64,000 nucleotides of DNA, taken from positions 1,674,001-1,738,000 of the forward strand of contig JAPEHQ010000011.1 of assembly GCA_027405735.1 (NCBI GenBank), read 5' to 3'. Under the pieces are notes generated by a model. It was not told where the DNA came from. It searched no databases and saw only the letters and a list, made by a program, of their open reading frames with translations. Numbering within the stretch: position 1 is the first letter of the stretch; every line of letters begins with the position of its first letter. This DNA is from Mucor racemosus. Lineage: Eukaryota; Mucoromycota; Mucoromycetes; Mucorales; Mucoraceae. The translations under genes and the position numbers were made by a program. Below, one piece after another: positions 1 to 10,932 of the stretch.

Positions 1-67
1 TAATGGACTTCTTTATTTACCTGTTATTTTAGAAACAAATGCTGATATCAAGGTCAACACTTGGTTT

Positions 68-1830
68 TTGTTGGATACTGGTTGCACATTTAGTGCAATT
101 TCACTACAATTAGTTTCTTTTTTAAATTTAAATATTTACAGTAAAAATGGTATTATTAAATTAGCACAAAATAACAGCGTAGTAGATCGTAAAGGCCAAA
201 CTGAAGAAGAGCTTATAATTAATTATGGTTCTGAAATTGTTTATTTAAAATTTGAAGTTTTTGATTTATTTGATGATATCCATTGCGTATTTGGGATGGA
301 TTTATTGTATAAAGTTGGTATTACATTAGGTAATAGTGCAGCAGATTGTTCAGATTGTGTTGGTTAATAAAATACCCAATCCTTATAAACCAAATGAAGA
401 TCCTTATGGATCTGAACAAACGTAAAATTATGATGGAAGAATTAAAGCCATTTATTGATGCAAATGACTAGTATTAGTCCTAAAGCATATTGTAATATTG
501 CTGGTAGTAAAATTACATTGCCCATAAAGAAAGATGCTCCACTTGCAAATACATGTTGTAGACAATTTTCAATTGCTGAAGCATTGCGACTTGTTATTCA
601 AAAACAAGTTGAAAAATAGCGAGAAAATGGTGTGATTAAAAGAGCAAAACCTAATACACCTCATAATTCTCCAATTTTTACTGTAAAAAAGAAAAATAAT
701 GATGGTGAATACACTGGAAAAGAGTACCGTATGGTAATTGATTGTCGTTTGATAAATAATGTGTTGGATCCTGAAAAAATTGAGCGTTCTCCATTGCCTT
801 TGATAAATAATTTGCATCGTAAGATGTCGAAGCATTCGCTCTATATTGTAATTGACTTATCACAATGCTTTCATGCATTAAAAAAAATCCAGATCGTCAA
901 GATCGTATTTAAAGTCCACTGACACGGAAGGTTTGACGTGGTCCTTCTTCTCTCCTCACTGCCCGTACGGATTGACAATGGTCTCATCATTGCACGGCGC
1001 GCAGAAAATACTTTCTAATTTGTTTGCTAATATCAGTAATACTACCACTCACTTTATAAATGATGTCACTATACATACTAAAAACAACCTTAAAAGGCAT
1101 ACAGAACTGGCTAAAATTGTTTTAGGTCGATTGACTAAGGCAAATTTCCATACAAATACTGATAAATTGTATATTGCGCAAAAGAGCATTTATATATTGG
1201 GCTTCTGCTTATCTAGTGAGGGTTTAGCATTAGATCCTCGAAAGGGTTTAAATGTTTTGGATTGGAAACCTACCGTTAAAAGTAGCCGTGAGTTAAGTTC
1301 ACGTTTAGGATTGATTAACTTTTTTCGTTCTAATTTGCCACATTTGTCAATGTTGACAGCCCCACTAGATAAATCGAGAAATGCGCCTGATATTACTAAA
1401 GTATGCACACCAGAATATACTACATTAATATAGCAATTGCAAGAATTATTAGTCAGTTCAGCAGTATTGAGTGTGCCTAACCTACATTATCCAATCTGTG
1501 TTGCTACAGATAGCTCTGCCTATGCAATTGGCGCTGCAATGTATCAAGTTATTGGTAATAAAATAAAATATCTTGGTTTTATTGCACGCAGTTTGAGTCC
1601 ATCAGAGCAAAGATGGGGTAGTTCCAAACAAGAATTAGCTGTAGTTTTCTATTCATTTAAAAAGTTCCGTCAATGGTTGTATGGAAGACGATTCCATCTG
1701 TTCGTGGATAATCGTGGTATTTTATTTCTACATTCGCAACTACTGTAAATTAGATCGAATGGTTGAAAATTATTATGATACAATTTTGAAATGGATTTTG
1801 ATATTATTACCTTTTGTAGCGGTATTAACA
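68..1830 (+). pseudogene. Decayed pol: protease, reverse transcriptase, RNase H
   Basis: Protease (68-367): the active-site triad appears as LDTGCTFS followed by a typical retropepsin C-terminal part. Reverse transcriptase: 632-922 has the fingers/palm motif KEYRMVIDCRLIN and VIDLSQCF; it continues after stop codons at 933-1433. The catalytic box that should read YxDD reads FIND, so the second catalytic Asp is not preceded by its partner. The thumb region (LDWKPTVKSSRELSSRLGL, FFRSNLPHLS) is clear. RNase H (1437-1748) shows ATDSSAYAIGAAMYQ, SKQELAVVF and FVDNRGILF. A frameshift follows near 1745, after which MDFDIITFCSGINK can still be read. Stops at about 619, 920 and 1433 break the frame. 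Confidence 0.85.
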
Positions 1831-1869
1831 AGATGATATTGATACAAAGATAAAAAGGGAGAGAAAACA

Positions 1870-2404
1870 TGTAGTCAGACAACGCTGTATATTGTAATGC
1901 CACCAAGTACCACCCTTTATCACCATCTACAGTATCAATACTTCTTATAATCTATTGACCACGACATGTATTGGAATGCAAAGTCTTGATAACGGATATA
2001 AAAAACTCCTAGCGTACCAAGTTTGTATCCAGTAATTACCAATAACACTTGTTGGATCTCAATTATGACACCATATTATTCATCCCAGCAGTTAATCAAT
2101 CAAGTAGCTATCAAATCAATATCCAAAAAGCATATTTAGCGCAGCATTGAAACAAGGCAACTCACAAGCTCTGCAAGCACAGTTAAATTGTTTCAATTCA
2201 TAGATTATTATCAAACAGACCTAATGGTTCAATAGTGCCTTAAATCACATCTCAATATCAAATCAATATAAAAGGCCATACTTTTATATATAAACAAACA
2301 ATATTTTGTTTTTATTATGCAGTTGAACAACTGATTCATTACTCATTCTTTTTTAATTGTATTCTTTTTTAAGTATTATTTATCAAACCTGAAAATACAC
2401 GATA
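1870..2404 (+). repeat. LTR, family L (3' LTR of the Ty3-type element)
   Basis: Starts TGTAGTCAGAC directly after a purine-rich tract and ends near ATACACGATA. Related copies are at 5132-5645 (+), 32438-33460 (-) and 61100-61232 (+, fragment). Shared landmarks are the block around 1917-2040 (CTACAGTATCAATAC..., GACATGTATTG, GATATAAGAAACTCCT-like) and the AGCGCAGCATTG block near 2140. The terminal dinucleotide is TA here, but CA is read in the other copies. Confidence 0.7.
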
Positions 2405-3222
2405 GTTTTAAATAAAAAAGCATTTTTTTAAAACTTTTCTTATATTTAACCATGTACGGTCTGAAAATTCAGTTTTTATAGCGAACATTTTCGGGACTCA
2501 TTTTACCCCTACCAACACTCATGATTTTGATAAAAAAACAGAAAAATCAAATTTTAATACCAAAATCGACGTTTAAATATACTACATTGTGAGAGAAAAT
2601 TGTAGCCATGACTAATACACATTTTATAAAAGCTTGATATTAAATGTTCAGTAATGAAATTTTGTACTTTTGGCCCAAAAACGGATTTTTGATTAAAGGA
2701 TTTTCATGTAATATTTTGCAATAAAAATGTTTGATATTTTTTATTGAGCAAATAGAGCGCTAAATTCTGTATATGTGTATATTTTTTGTTTTCATAATTA
2801 GTAATATAATTAACTCTAGATTTGCAAAATCAGAAAAAAAAAATTAAAAAATGTCAAAATTGATGATCTGGACAAAAATAATTTTCTAAATTAATATTCC
2901 GCTTATAAGCTGTGTAAGTCTTAAAAATAAGAAATTTTTCGATATTTGAGAACTTTTTCAAGAATTTACAATGTTGCACCCACTTGATTCAAGTTTATTA
3001 CTACTGTACATCTTTATACATGTTAATTTTATGTGGTAATTTATTTGATAATAATATAGTCTTTATCATTATTGCATTAGAGGTGATTTACATTGAGTTT
3101 TAGTCCTACCTCTCCAATATCATAAACATAAACATGGCCATCACTGGAACCTATTACCGCGTTTTTACCCTCCTCTTTGTCTCAAGCCAGTCTATTCAAT
3201 GCTTTACCAGAACAAACTTACT
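2405..3222 (+). repeat. Repeat family R1, copy A (truncated on both sides)
   Basis: Near-identical over long stretches to 30060-30850 and 62350-63160. The best conserved part is the roughly 170-nt block at 2735-2905 (begins TTTTTTATTGAGCAAATAGA, ends CCGCTTATAAGC). The left side is cut by the LTR at 2404; the right side stops near 3222, where repeat I starts. It includes a minus-strand fragment of a dynein intermediate-chain gene (entered separately). No function is assigned to the repeat. Confidence 0.8.
3114..3212 (-). pseudogene. Dynein intermediate chain fragment (last WD repeat), R1 copy A
   Basis: Reading the minus strand gives ALNRLA, a stop, DKEEGKNA, then VIGSSDGHVYVYDIG. This matches the last WD40 blade of cytoplasmic dynein intermediate chains, which typically read ALNR/K-W-...-G-SSDG-VYVYDVG. 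Only this blade remains in copy A. The same segment occurs in R1 copies B and C, so it travels with the repeat. Confidence 0.65.
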
Positions 3223-3224
3223 TT

Positions 3225-4260
3225 TAACTTATAAAAATTGATTTATTAGTAAAATCAATTATTAATAACAAGCTAATAAGTAATAATTATGGTGTACCTT
3301 TGATAGTTGGTTGTGGTATACAAGACAACATCTTGTTTTCCTCTTCTTAGCTGTTGGCCACTAGATAGAAACAAATACTTTTTAGAAACTAAATAGACTA
3401 ACATGAGTTGATTCATTCATTCAAATTACGTCAATGCTATACTTTTATAATCACCAGTTTTTCTCAATTAGATATCGACCTTAGGCCAAAAAAGCATGGA
3501 TTATGCAGTAAATAATGACGAAGTTATTTACTAAAATAAAAAATATATAAAAAATAAAAGCAGTAGAAATACAATTATAATCAGCTAAAGTTTTTATTAC
3601 AAAACATTTCTGAAGAGTTAAAATAATTGAAAAGTATGAGGGTATTTATAGTGATTTGGAGAACTTGGATGATACCATCAGGCTTGAATGGATGTATATT
3701 TAGTAATCTTCCAGTTTTGAGTACATTATTATTGATTTGATATTTTAAGGGGTAAATTGTGTAGAGCATTGACCATAAGGGATTGTATGTCAAGTGTGAC
3801 AATGTCGACCTTTTGGAAAATGGTTGTTTTGTTTATTTCTGTTATACCTTCTATTTTATGTAACCTTGATTTTTAAGGGGTAGTTTTTATATGTTTGAAT
3901 CTTATTTATATTGATAGTGCAACTTCGATATAGATGAGTAGTTGACTAAATTGATATCTTTGTTTATTATCATTATTGATTTGGATAGAATCCTGTTTTG
4001 ATATATATGTCATTTGTGTAATTGATTGCGCCGTGATCAAGGGTGCTATCATCTACACGACATGTATGGTTCAAAAAGGGTATTTCATATTTTTAGCATG
4101 CGTTTGTTATTGTGTTCAATTGAAGCGTTTGTTTATTATTGTTGTTCACATTTCAAGTGGCATCATATCTTATGAGCGACACTTGGAATTTAGGTTGTTT
4201 TATTTTTATCAAGCGTTTTTAATATGTAATCCCACTGCAGATTATAAACAACGTAGATAA
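3225..4260 (+). repeat. Repeat I, plus copy
   Basis: Matches 23410-25095 in inverted orientation, about 20 kb away. Examples: the stretch around 3590-3800 pairs with 23880-24080, and 3976-4230 pairs with 23430-23670; the block near 3250-3310 pairs with 25020-25090. A 94-codon open frame at 3976-4260 has a counterpart in the inverted copy (23413-23643) but no recognisable domain, so I treat it as chance. Confidence 0.75.
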
Positions 4261-4699
4261 TGGAACAAAATGATTAAGTCCTAGATGCTTTTTTTGTTCG
4301 AGAAAGATATTATAACGTGCCCTAGCATTAAAAGTTAATAATTTATTTCCAGATAAACAATAGGAAGAACATGTACTTGTACCTGCTACTTGATTTCAGT
4401 TTATAAAAAAATATTAGTCTTTTTGTTGTAGTTTTAAACGTAAATAAAAGAGCTGAGGAAAGAGTAGGGAAGAAGAAAGATTTTGTGTGTTACGAACAGA
4501 AATTTACAAAGACATAAATACTTTTAGTGTTACCAAACAGGTTGTTGTCGTTGTTCTCATTTGGTCCCCGAAAGAAGAAGAACATGGGCAGAGCACTTTC
4601 AAACCCCAAATTTCAAATTGATATATCTCGTCAATAAGGCAATTCTGTTAATCAGAGTAACTCACATCTGCTTTAAACCATTCAAATTATCTCCATTAT
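4261..4699. other. Gene-free spacer
   Basis: AT-rich sequence with no convincing open frame, splice pattern or RNA motif. Nothing further seen. Confidence 0.5.
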
Positions 4700-5131
4700 T
4701 AATTATATTATGATCGATATACTTTAATAAATCGACTAAAAAACATTGATCTCATTGTTCTGCTCATCTGGGCTGCCTGATCTGCACAAAAATTTTTATT
4801 CCGTCCATCTGTGCAGATCATTATGTCCATGGGAAGCATAGTAGTTCGGCCGTAGTAATTGTTATGCGCAAATAGAGATAGTGATATGCTTATGGTGGGG
4901 AACTCTATTATTATGCACACATGGGATTAATGTCATGCACATGGACAGAATCTATAATTCTGCACATACAAGCTTAGCGTTGTGCTTGTTTGAAGTTTAT
5001 TTTGTTGTGCCCATGTGCATCTTGGTATCTTTTTAGCCATATTCAGTGAACACAACATCTCAGACTATAGTGTGCAGCCCACCTGGGCACAACGAAAGCA
5101 TCTTATGCAGCACAGGTCGGCCGTAGTGATA
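4700..5131 (+). repeat. Small dispersed repeat (MITE-like), plus copy
   Basis: Rich in the phrase GCACATGGGCACAA and its variants and bounded on the right by GGTCGGCCGTAGTG. An inverted copy lies at 28815-29110, where ACTACGGCCGACCTG starts the element. A second CGGCCGTAGTA occurs inside at about 4849. No coding capacity. The right edge touches an LTR fragment that lacks its first bases. Confidence 0.6.
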
Positions 5132-5645
5132 TCACCTTCTACAGTATCGATACATCTTACAATCTATTGACCACAACATGTATTGAAGTGCAAAGTCTTG
5201 ATATCGGATATAAGAAACTCCTGGCATAGTAAGTTTATCCAGCAATTGTCAAGAACGCTTGGACCTCAATTATAACATTATACTATTTCATTCCAGCGAT
5301 TAATCAATCAAGTAGCTATTACATCAACATCCAAGGACATTTAGCGCAGCATTAAAACAAGGCAATTCACAAGATCTGCAAGAACGGTTAAATTGTGATT
5401 GTTGATCCATTTTTATCCATAGATTACTACTGTATCAGATAGGTCTAATTAGATGGCTGGTTTAGTAGTGCCTTAAATTACATTTCAGGATCTCAATGCC
5501 AAATCAACATAAAAGACCATGCTTTTATATTTAAATAAACGATATCTTCTTGTTTTTATTATACAGTTGAAGAACTGATTCTTTATTACTCATTCTCTTT
5601 TAATTGTATTCTTTTTTTAAGAATTATTTATCAAACTTGAAAATA
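5132..5645 (+). repeat. LTR, family L, solo and 5'-truncated
   Basis: Aligns with 1917-2404 along nearly its full length and ends ATATACGACA at 5645. It is followed directly by repeat D. The 5' end is missing where the MITE-like repeat stops. No internal retrotransposon sequence accompanies it. Confidence 0.75.
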
Positions 5646-6880
5646 TACGACAAAACACCTAAATTGAGGTATTAATTCTTTGTATTCATACGACATATAA
5701 AATATTTAACTGAACACTATTCTGCATTTTTTATTTTAGCAAAAAACATTGATTTTTTGTCAAGATAATCAAAATAATAGTTCACATTACAGCTTACAGC
5801 GTATGCTAACTGAGTTCCAAAATTCATTTGTAAAATCGATCAAAAAATAATCAAAAAAACAAAATCGTTTAATGGCTCATGAACTGCAAAGTAAGTACAT
5901 ATAGTGTATTAAATGGTTTTTGTAAAGTTTTGAATATTGCATTTATCTAAACAGATTTCAAATAAATGTTTTATATTAAATTTGGCGCAAAATTCAATTG
6001 AAATTTTAGAGGTTTTTTTGAATATGGTCATCATTTTTTATAAGCATATTTTAAATAAAAGTAATGGAAGTAATGTATAGAAAAATATCTATCTACTGAG
6101 TCATTGCTGAACCTTCTAGCTGCATTTTTGGTAGAGAAAACGAGATTTTTGTTGATTTTTTTTTCAAATTCAGAATTTGGGACGAGGGTATACAAGGGAA
6201 AAATGGAAGCTAGAAACGAAGGTATTTTTTTGTACACTTTTTTGAGGATATCTCCACAAAAAATCAATATTTTGAAAAACTCTAAATTGGGTCCGAGAGA
6301 GCTTAACAAGGTTAATGATATAAATTTAGAAAAAATACTGCTCAATTTAACGAATATTTTAGAATCTATTAGATAAATGTTAAAAAAATGAAAAAAAAAA
6401 ATAAAAGTGCTCAGAATTTTTTTGTATTAAAATGTATTATAGAGCGCTTTAAAACAAGTGAGTTTTATTATCAGAGATTGTTAGTATAACTTAATTTTGC
6501 GTAGAGATATGAAGCGTCAAAGTTTTTAATTTTAGCAGTGAGATACGTGTAGAAATCTGAAACCTTATCATTGAAAAAGTTATATCAACTGCAAAAATTA
6601 GGATATTTCTGGATACTCGTTTTTAGATTAAAGTTAAACATCTCAGGTACATCAGCATATAGTTGTTCTTGATGTTATTTAGTGGAAAAAAAAAGTTAAG
6701 GAGGGATGAAAAGTGTGGCCCAGTTATTAAGGAAAAAGCAGTAAATCTTACCTTTTTCGAGCCTTTCGTGAGATATATACGTAAAAATGTTTGCAAAAAC
6801 AATGCAAAGACAGAAAAATACGAATAATTAATAGATCCAATCCTAGATACATCGAAAATATATGGCTTTTTATTAATCAA
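5646..6880 (+). repeat. Repeat family D, copy 1
   Basis: Shared with 34830-36010 (same strand), 54610-55600 (opposite strand) and partly 55790-56900. The element contains an internal inverted match: the motif TTGATTTTTTGT...GAGATA near 5750 reappears reversed near 6240-6275 (GGATATCTCCAC...AATCAATATTTT). Open frames of 90-104 codons here (6031-6345 minus, 6104-6376 plus) are mirror frames of the same AT-rich text and look non-coding. Confidence 0.75.
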
Positions 6881-7055
6881 ACATTAAAACATATAAAAAT
6901 CTACAAATCTTGTTCTCATTTTCTGTTTAGCAAAGTGAAAACGTGCCGTGATTTTCCTTTAGATTCCTGAGAAAATAATGAAGCTTATTCTTCAAAAGTA
7001 GAAACACAATAATTCTCTAAATGAAATTACAAAATAAAAAAACAAAAAAACAAAA

Positions 7056-7280
7056 AGAGGAAGTTCCCATCCGTAGTGGTAGTATACTTAAATGCTTCTC
7101 CAACGTGCGATCTCACAGCCGAACCAGTGCTCTAGGTTTTCCCTGCTGTATTGCTACCCTCGGGCGTTTCCCCAGTATTGAACAACCTCCCAATTCAAGC
7201 CTACGCTCGAACTCGAATGTTGACACCGGACTCTCTAAGACACTGTTTTCGACAAAGCACAAAGCAGACCGTGAGCCCAC
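7056..7280 (-). ncRNA. Candidate Pol III-transcribed structured RNA, identity unknown
   Basis: A GC-rich island of about 225 nt in AT-rich surroundings. On the minus strand a TATAAAG box (7299-7305) lies about 25 nt upstream of the likely 5' end, and the island ends with CTTTTTG (about 7053-7058) followed by further T-runs, the usual Pol III stop. Possible stems include ATTCGAG/CTTGAAT around an UUCG-containing loop, AGGTT/AACCT enclosing GGGGAAACGCCC, and GGUGG near the 5' end with CUACC near the 3' end. Size fits RNase P, MRP or SRP RNA, but I could not place their diagnostic motifs. An 89-codon plus-strand frame covers the island but has no known domain. Confidence 0.35.
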
Positions 7281-7697
7281 CAACGAATGAATTCATCTCT
7301 TTATAGACCGCAACTCTGCTTACAGAAAGCTGTGAAACTTTCCGGTCGATTATTATATGAATTTCAATCTTTATATAACCAGTAATAAAATAGATTTGCC
7401 AAGTTGTGGGTTTTCAAACATTTGTAGTACATCCAGATAATTATAAATATATTTTATTTCAAAATACAGTGATATTTTGAACCTCATCGTAAATACTAAT
7501 TAACGACTATTCACAGCACTGGTTTATGTGATGAGAATCGCTTAAATTACTATCAGTCATATCGTCTGACTGTTAACACGTATATTCAAGATTTATTATA
7601 TTTCTTGCAAATGTATAAGAATGATGTTTATATTGTATTTATTAAATATGTAAATATACGTATAGTAAATTCAGCTAAAGTTATCAAAACTTCAACC
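7281..7697. other. Spacer between candidate RNA and mucin-like gene
   Basis: AT-rich. It holds the TATA-like box of the candidate RNA (7299-7305, minus) and the 3' untranslated part of the minus-strand mucin-like gene. No other feature seen. Confidence 0.5.
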
Positions 7698-10603
7698 TTA
7701 ACGACGTAACGATTTAAATCTTTGAGAGAGTGATGTCCAGAACGATTCACTATTAGGGTGACCATACTCATCATACTCATCAGACATGGATTCTAATTGT
7801 TGACCTGGACCAGCAGTGTATGTGGTTTGATGTCTAGGAATAGCTGGAGCAGCACCTCTTGCAGCAGCAGCAGCAGCAGCAGACATACCTCCAACCTCAG
7901 GATAATCTCGATAACCTCCACCACCATCAGCAACAAATTGATTACTCCATTCACCATTTTGATGATAGGGATCTGCATAAAAATCTTCATTATCTAATTC
8001 GTTTTGCTGCTGACGCATTTGAATATTAAGCTTGTATCTCTTGCGTGCAAATAATACTGCTCCAACAAGCAATCCAAAACCTATTACAGAACCAACTACT
8101 GCACCAGCGATAGTTCCACCTGATACATGCCCATTGTTATTTGATTTTAAATCCGAGGTATCTGCGGCTAGTGATGGTATCAAAGTCCTAGTTTTTTTTA
8201 ATATAGTTAGTAAAATGTTTGAAATGATGCGTGTATACATTTAGTACTAACGTTGTTGGAATAACTGTTGTAACTGTAATGGTCATACCATCTACAACAA
8301 TCTCTGTCTCTGTAGGTATTTCAGTCGTTGCTGTCATCATAACCATGGTTGATCCAGGTGCTTGTATTGCGGATGAAACTATAGGATTGCTAGATGTAAA
8401 GCTGGGAAGATTGATGGTTGAGGTAGGCTCCATCTATTAAACAAATTATCAGTTACATGCACGCAACCACTAAATGTATGTATGTACTCACGCTGGATGC
8501 AAGAGGGATCGAGCTACTGCTAGCTATTGATGATATAAAAGATGGAGTAAATGTGGATGAAGTAATGCTGGCCAAGGAAGAAAAGTCTATTGTAGATGAA
8601 GCCAAAGCTACACCACTAGATATGCCGTATAAAGATGAAGATGTGAGAGTAGATAATTCAGTGGAGGCTGCTGAAACAACAACATTACTGGATGTAATAC
8701 TTGGCATTACAGATGAGGAATCACTAGATAAGACACTTTCTGTATTTGTAGCTGATGTGGTGATAGGCAACATTGAAGCAGATGTACCTGAAGACACTAA
8801 GGCTGTTCTAGATGCGATTGAATCCGAAATAGTTGACATAGTTGCTAAAGTAGACGCGAGATCGGTTACAGATGGTATTACAGTATCTCTTGAAGTTTCT
8901 ATCGCAGATGTGATATCTGACACAGATACTCTAATTGTTGATGATAGATCAGTACCTGTTGCAGAGGATATAGAAATGAGAGTAACTGATTCTGTTGCTG
9001 TGGCAGTTACATCGGATGTAGAAGCAGTATTGGAGCTAGTTGTCACGACAAGAATTGCTGAATCACTCGAAGATGCAACCACACTTTCTGATGCTGATTC
9101 AGTTGATGAAGCAGTAACACTATTTGTGGTAGAGATAATGTAACTATCAGTAATAGAAGCAGAGGCCGTGATACTTTCAGTGATCAAAGTATTTGTAATT
9201 TCTGTTCTAGATGTACTAGTGCTACCAGTGATTGAAGGAGGTAGACTTTCAGTTGTTGTCGTAGCAATCATGCTGTCAGTTCTTGAGGCAAAAATGCTCT
9301 CTGTTGTCGAAGCAATGTTATTCTCAGTTGTTGAAGCAGTATTACTTTCTATTGATGAAACCGTAATGGGGCTTACAGTATTCGAGACAGTGCTGCTGTC
9401 AGTATTAGGTGGAGCGATACTTTCAGTCGAAACTGTAGTACTACTTTCAATGCTTGATGAAGATCTAGTGACAAATGCTTCGCTATTATTTGTAGTTTCA
9501 ATGGAGTTACTTGATGTAGTTGTCTCTGCTTCTGTTATAGTAGTAGTACTGCCTAAGTCAGTAACCGTTTCTGAAGTAATTGATGCTATTGTCGATGTTT
9601 CTGGATTGGTCCTAGTTATAATGTCCGTTATGCTTAAAGTAGACATTGCAGAATTTAAAGTTGTTGTGGCAACAGGTAGTGGCGAGGTTTCAGTTGAGGA
9701 TGTTATTACAGGAGCCTATAATGTTATACATTAGCAACTTGGCTTCAAATAGTTTTTATATATATAGAAATCTATATTTACACTAGTAGCGGAAGTGGTA
9801 GCCGCGGGAACTGTAGATGATTCTACAGCTGCAGACGTTGTGGCTTCAGCTTCAGAAGTAGTTTGGGTACTTGTATCATCAATATATGTTGTTGTAGGCT
9901 TATTTGATGTAGTTACAGCTATAGTAGATGTCTCGCTTATTCTTTCCGATGTGGTTGTCTGATATGAAATCGAAGACTCATTGGATGTTGTTGGCTCATT
10001 AGATGTGGTAACTACAGGTTCAGTCGAAGAGCTGCTGATCGGCTCATCGCGAGTTGTTGATGTTTCTGACATGGAAGTGGAAATAATACGACTTGACGTT
10101 GTAGCTTCCGCACTAGTGGATTCTGTAGTTGGCTCATTAGATGTAGTTTCCATTTCAGTAGTTCTGGTAGTGGGTTCTATTTCTGATGTTGCTTTTGTAG
10201 ATTCTGTAGATGTGATTGTTCGCTGTGGCTCTGTTGTTGTGCTCCTTGACTCAATCGATGTCGTAGTTTGATCAGGTCGGATGGTCTGAGCGGTAGTTGA
10301 AGGGCGATCGGATTTGGTGCTAGTTTCCTCCTCAGTTGTCGTCTTTGCTGTAGTAGATTCCTCTTGATCAGATGTAGCTATAGTACTAGATTCTTCCTTC
10401 GTTGTTGTTGTTGTAGCCTTTTCAGAGCTAGATTCTCTTTCAGTCGATGATGTGGCTTCTTCACTATCGTTTTCAGATGTTTTATCGTCATTGGCAGTAG
10501 TTTTTGAGTTGTCATTATTATCATCATTTGAAGTTGATTGAGAGTTGTCATTGTCATTAGATGATTTATCGATAGTAGTGTCATTTTCGTTAGAGTTAGG
10601 CAT
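7698..10603 (-). CDS. Ser/Thr-rich mucin-like single-pass membrane protein
   Basis: Minus-strand exons 10603-9782, 9715-8492, 8433-8252, 8187-7698 close in phase to a 905-residue protein; introns are 58-66 nt with GT donors and TAG acceptors. Residues 1 to about 750 are almost entirely Ser/Thr with Glu/Asp, lacking Cys, typical of a heavily O-glycosylated stalk. A glycine-rich transmembrane helix (GGTIAGAVVGSVIGFGLLVG, about residues 765-787) is followed by basic residues ARKRYK and a tail of about 115 residues with an eight-Ala run coded by a GCA/GCT repeat (7860-7881). The shape resembles fungal wall-stress or osmosensor mucins (Msb2/Mid2/Wsc class), but no diagnostic domain is present. No signal peptide follows the chosen ATG; an in-frame TAA lies just upstream and no AG acceptor exists between 10603 and about 10900, so this start is the simplest reading. 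Expected at the plasma membrane. Confidence 0.75.
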
Positions 10604-10932
10604 TTTTTAATTGAAAACAACAGATATTAGTTTGAAAAACGAAAGAAGAACGAATTGAAATGATGAATTCGCATGTCAATTTACAAATTAAAAGTGTTTC
10701 GCCATATTCAGGACGTCGGGGAGAGTATCCAAAAAAAGAGTGAGACCAAAAAAGATCGTAGCACCCGAGAAGCACAAGGTCAGAATCAATCAAAATGTCG
10801 ATAGGTGAAGCATAACCAAAAGCCAAGAATAGTAGCAAAAAGGTTTGATTATAGAAAAAAAGAGAAAGGAAAAAAGAAATATAACGATGAGTATTGTGAT
10901 CTTAAATATGATTGACATCGACAAGTAAAAGC
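10604..10932. other. Spacer between the two mucin-like genes, with orphan hydrophobic frames
   Basis: On the minus strand, one frame at about 10838-10790 reads LLLFLAFGYASP, resembling a secretion signal but without an in-frame ATG. Another begins with ATG at 10918 (MSIIFKITILIVIFLFSFLF) and ends after about 40 codons. Neither can be joined in phase to the downstream gene with a canonical acceptor. Probably promoter and leader of the downstream gene. Confidence 0.4.

Larger units (their letters stand above)
1..2404 (+). mobile_element. Ty3/gypsy-type LTR retrotransposon, 5'-truncated by window edge, decayed
   Basis: The stretch carries, in order on the plus strand, an aspartic protease, a reverse transcriptase and an RNase H, followed by a polypurine tract (about 1850-1869) and a 3' LTR that begins with TG at 1870. 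Protease-RT-RNase H order is shared by Ty3-type elements. No integrase is recognisable between the RNase H (ending about 1750, with a shifted tail to about 1830) and the polypurine tract, so integrase was deleted or lies elsewhere in the element. Several stops and frame changes make it inactive. The 5' part lies outside the window. The element abuts repeat family R1 at 2404/2405, which suggests that it inserted into an R1 copy. Confidence 0.85.

Noticed and set aside
6031..6376. Overlapping 104- and 90-codon frames in repeat D
   Set aside because: Opposite-strand frames over the same AT-rich repeat; other D copies break them.
7021..7290. 89-codon plus-strand frame over the GC-rich island as a protein
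   Set aside because: Begins in a poly-A-derived Lys run, has no domain, and the opposite strand has a coherent Pol III layout; kept as the alternative to the RNA call.
8457..9734. 228- and 188-codon plus-strand frames opposite the mucin-like gene
   Set aside because: They arise because reversed Ser/Thr codons give Val/Asp/Leu codons without stops. The minus strand has the membrane segment and consistent splicing.
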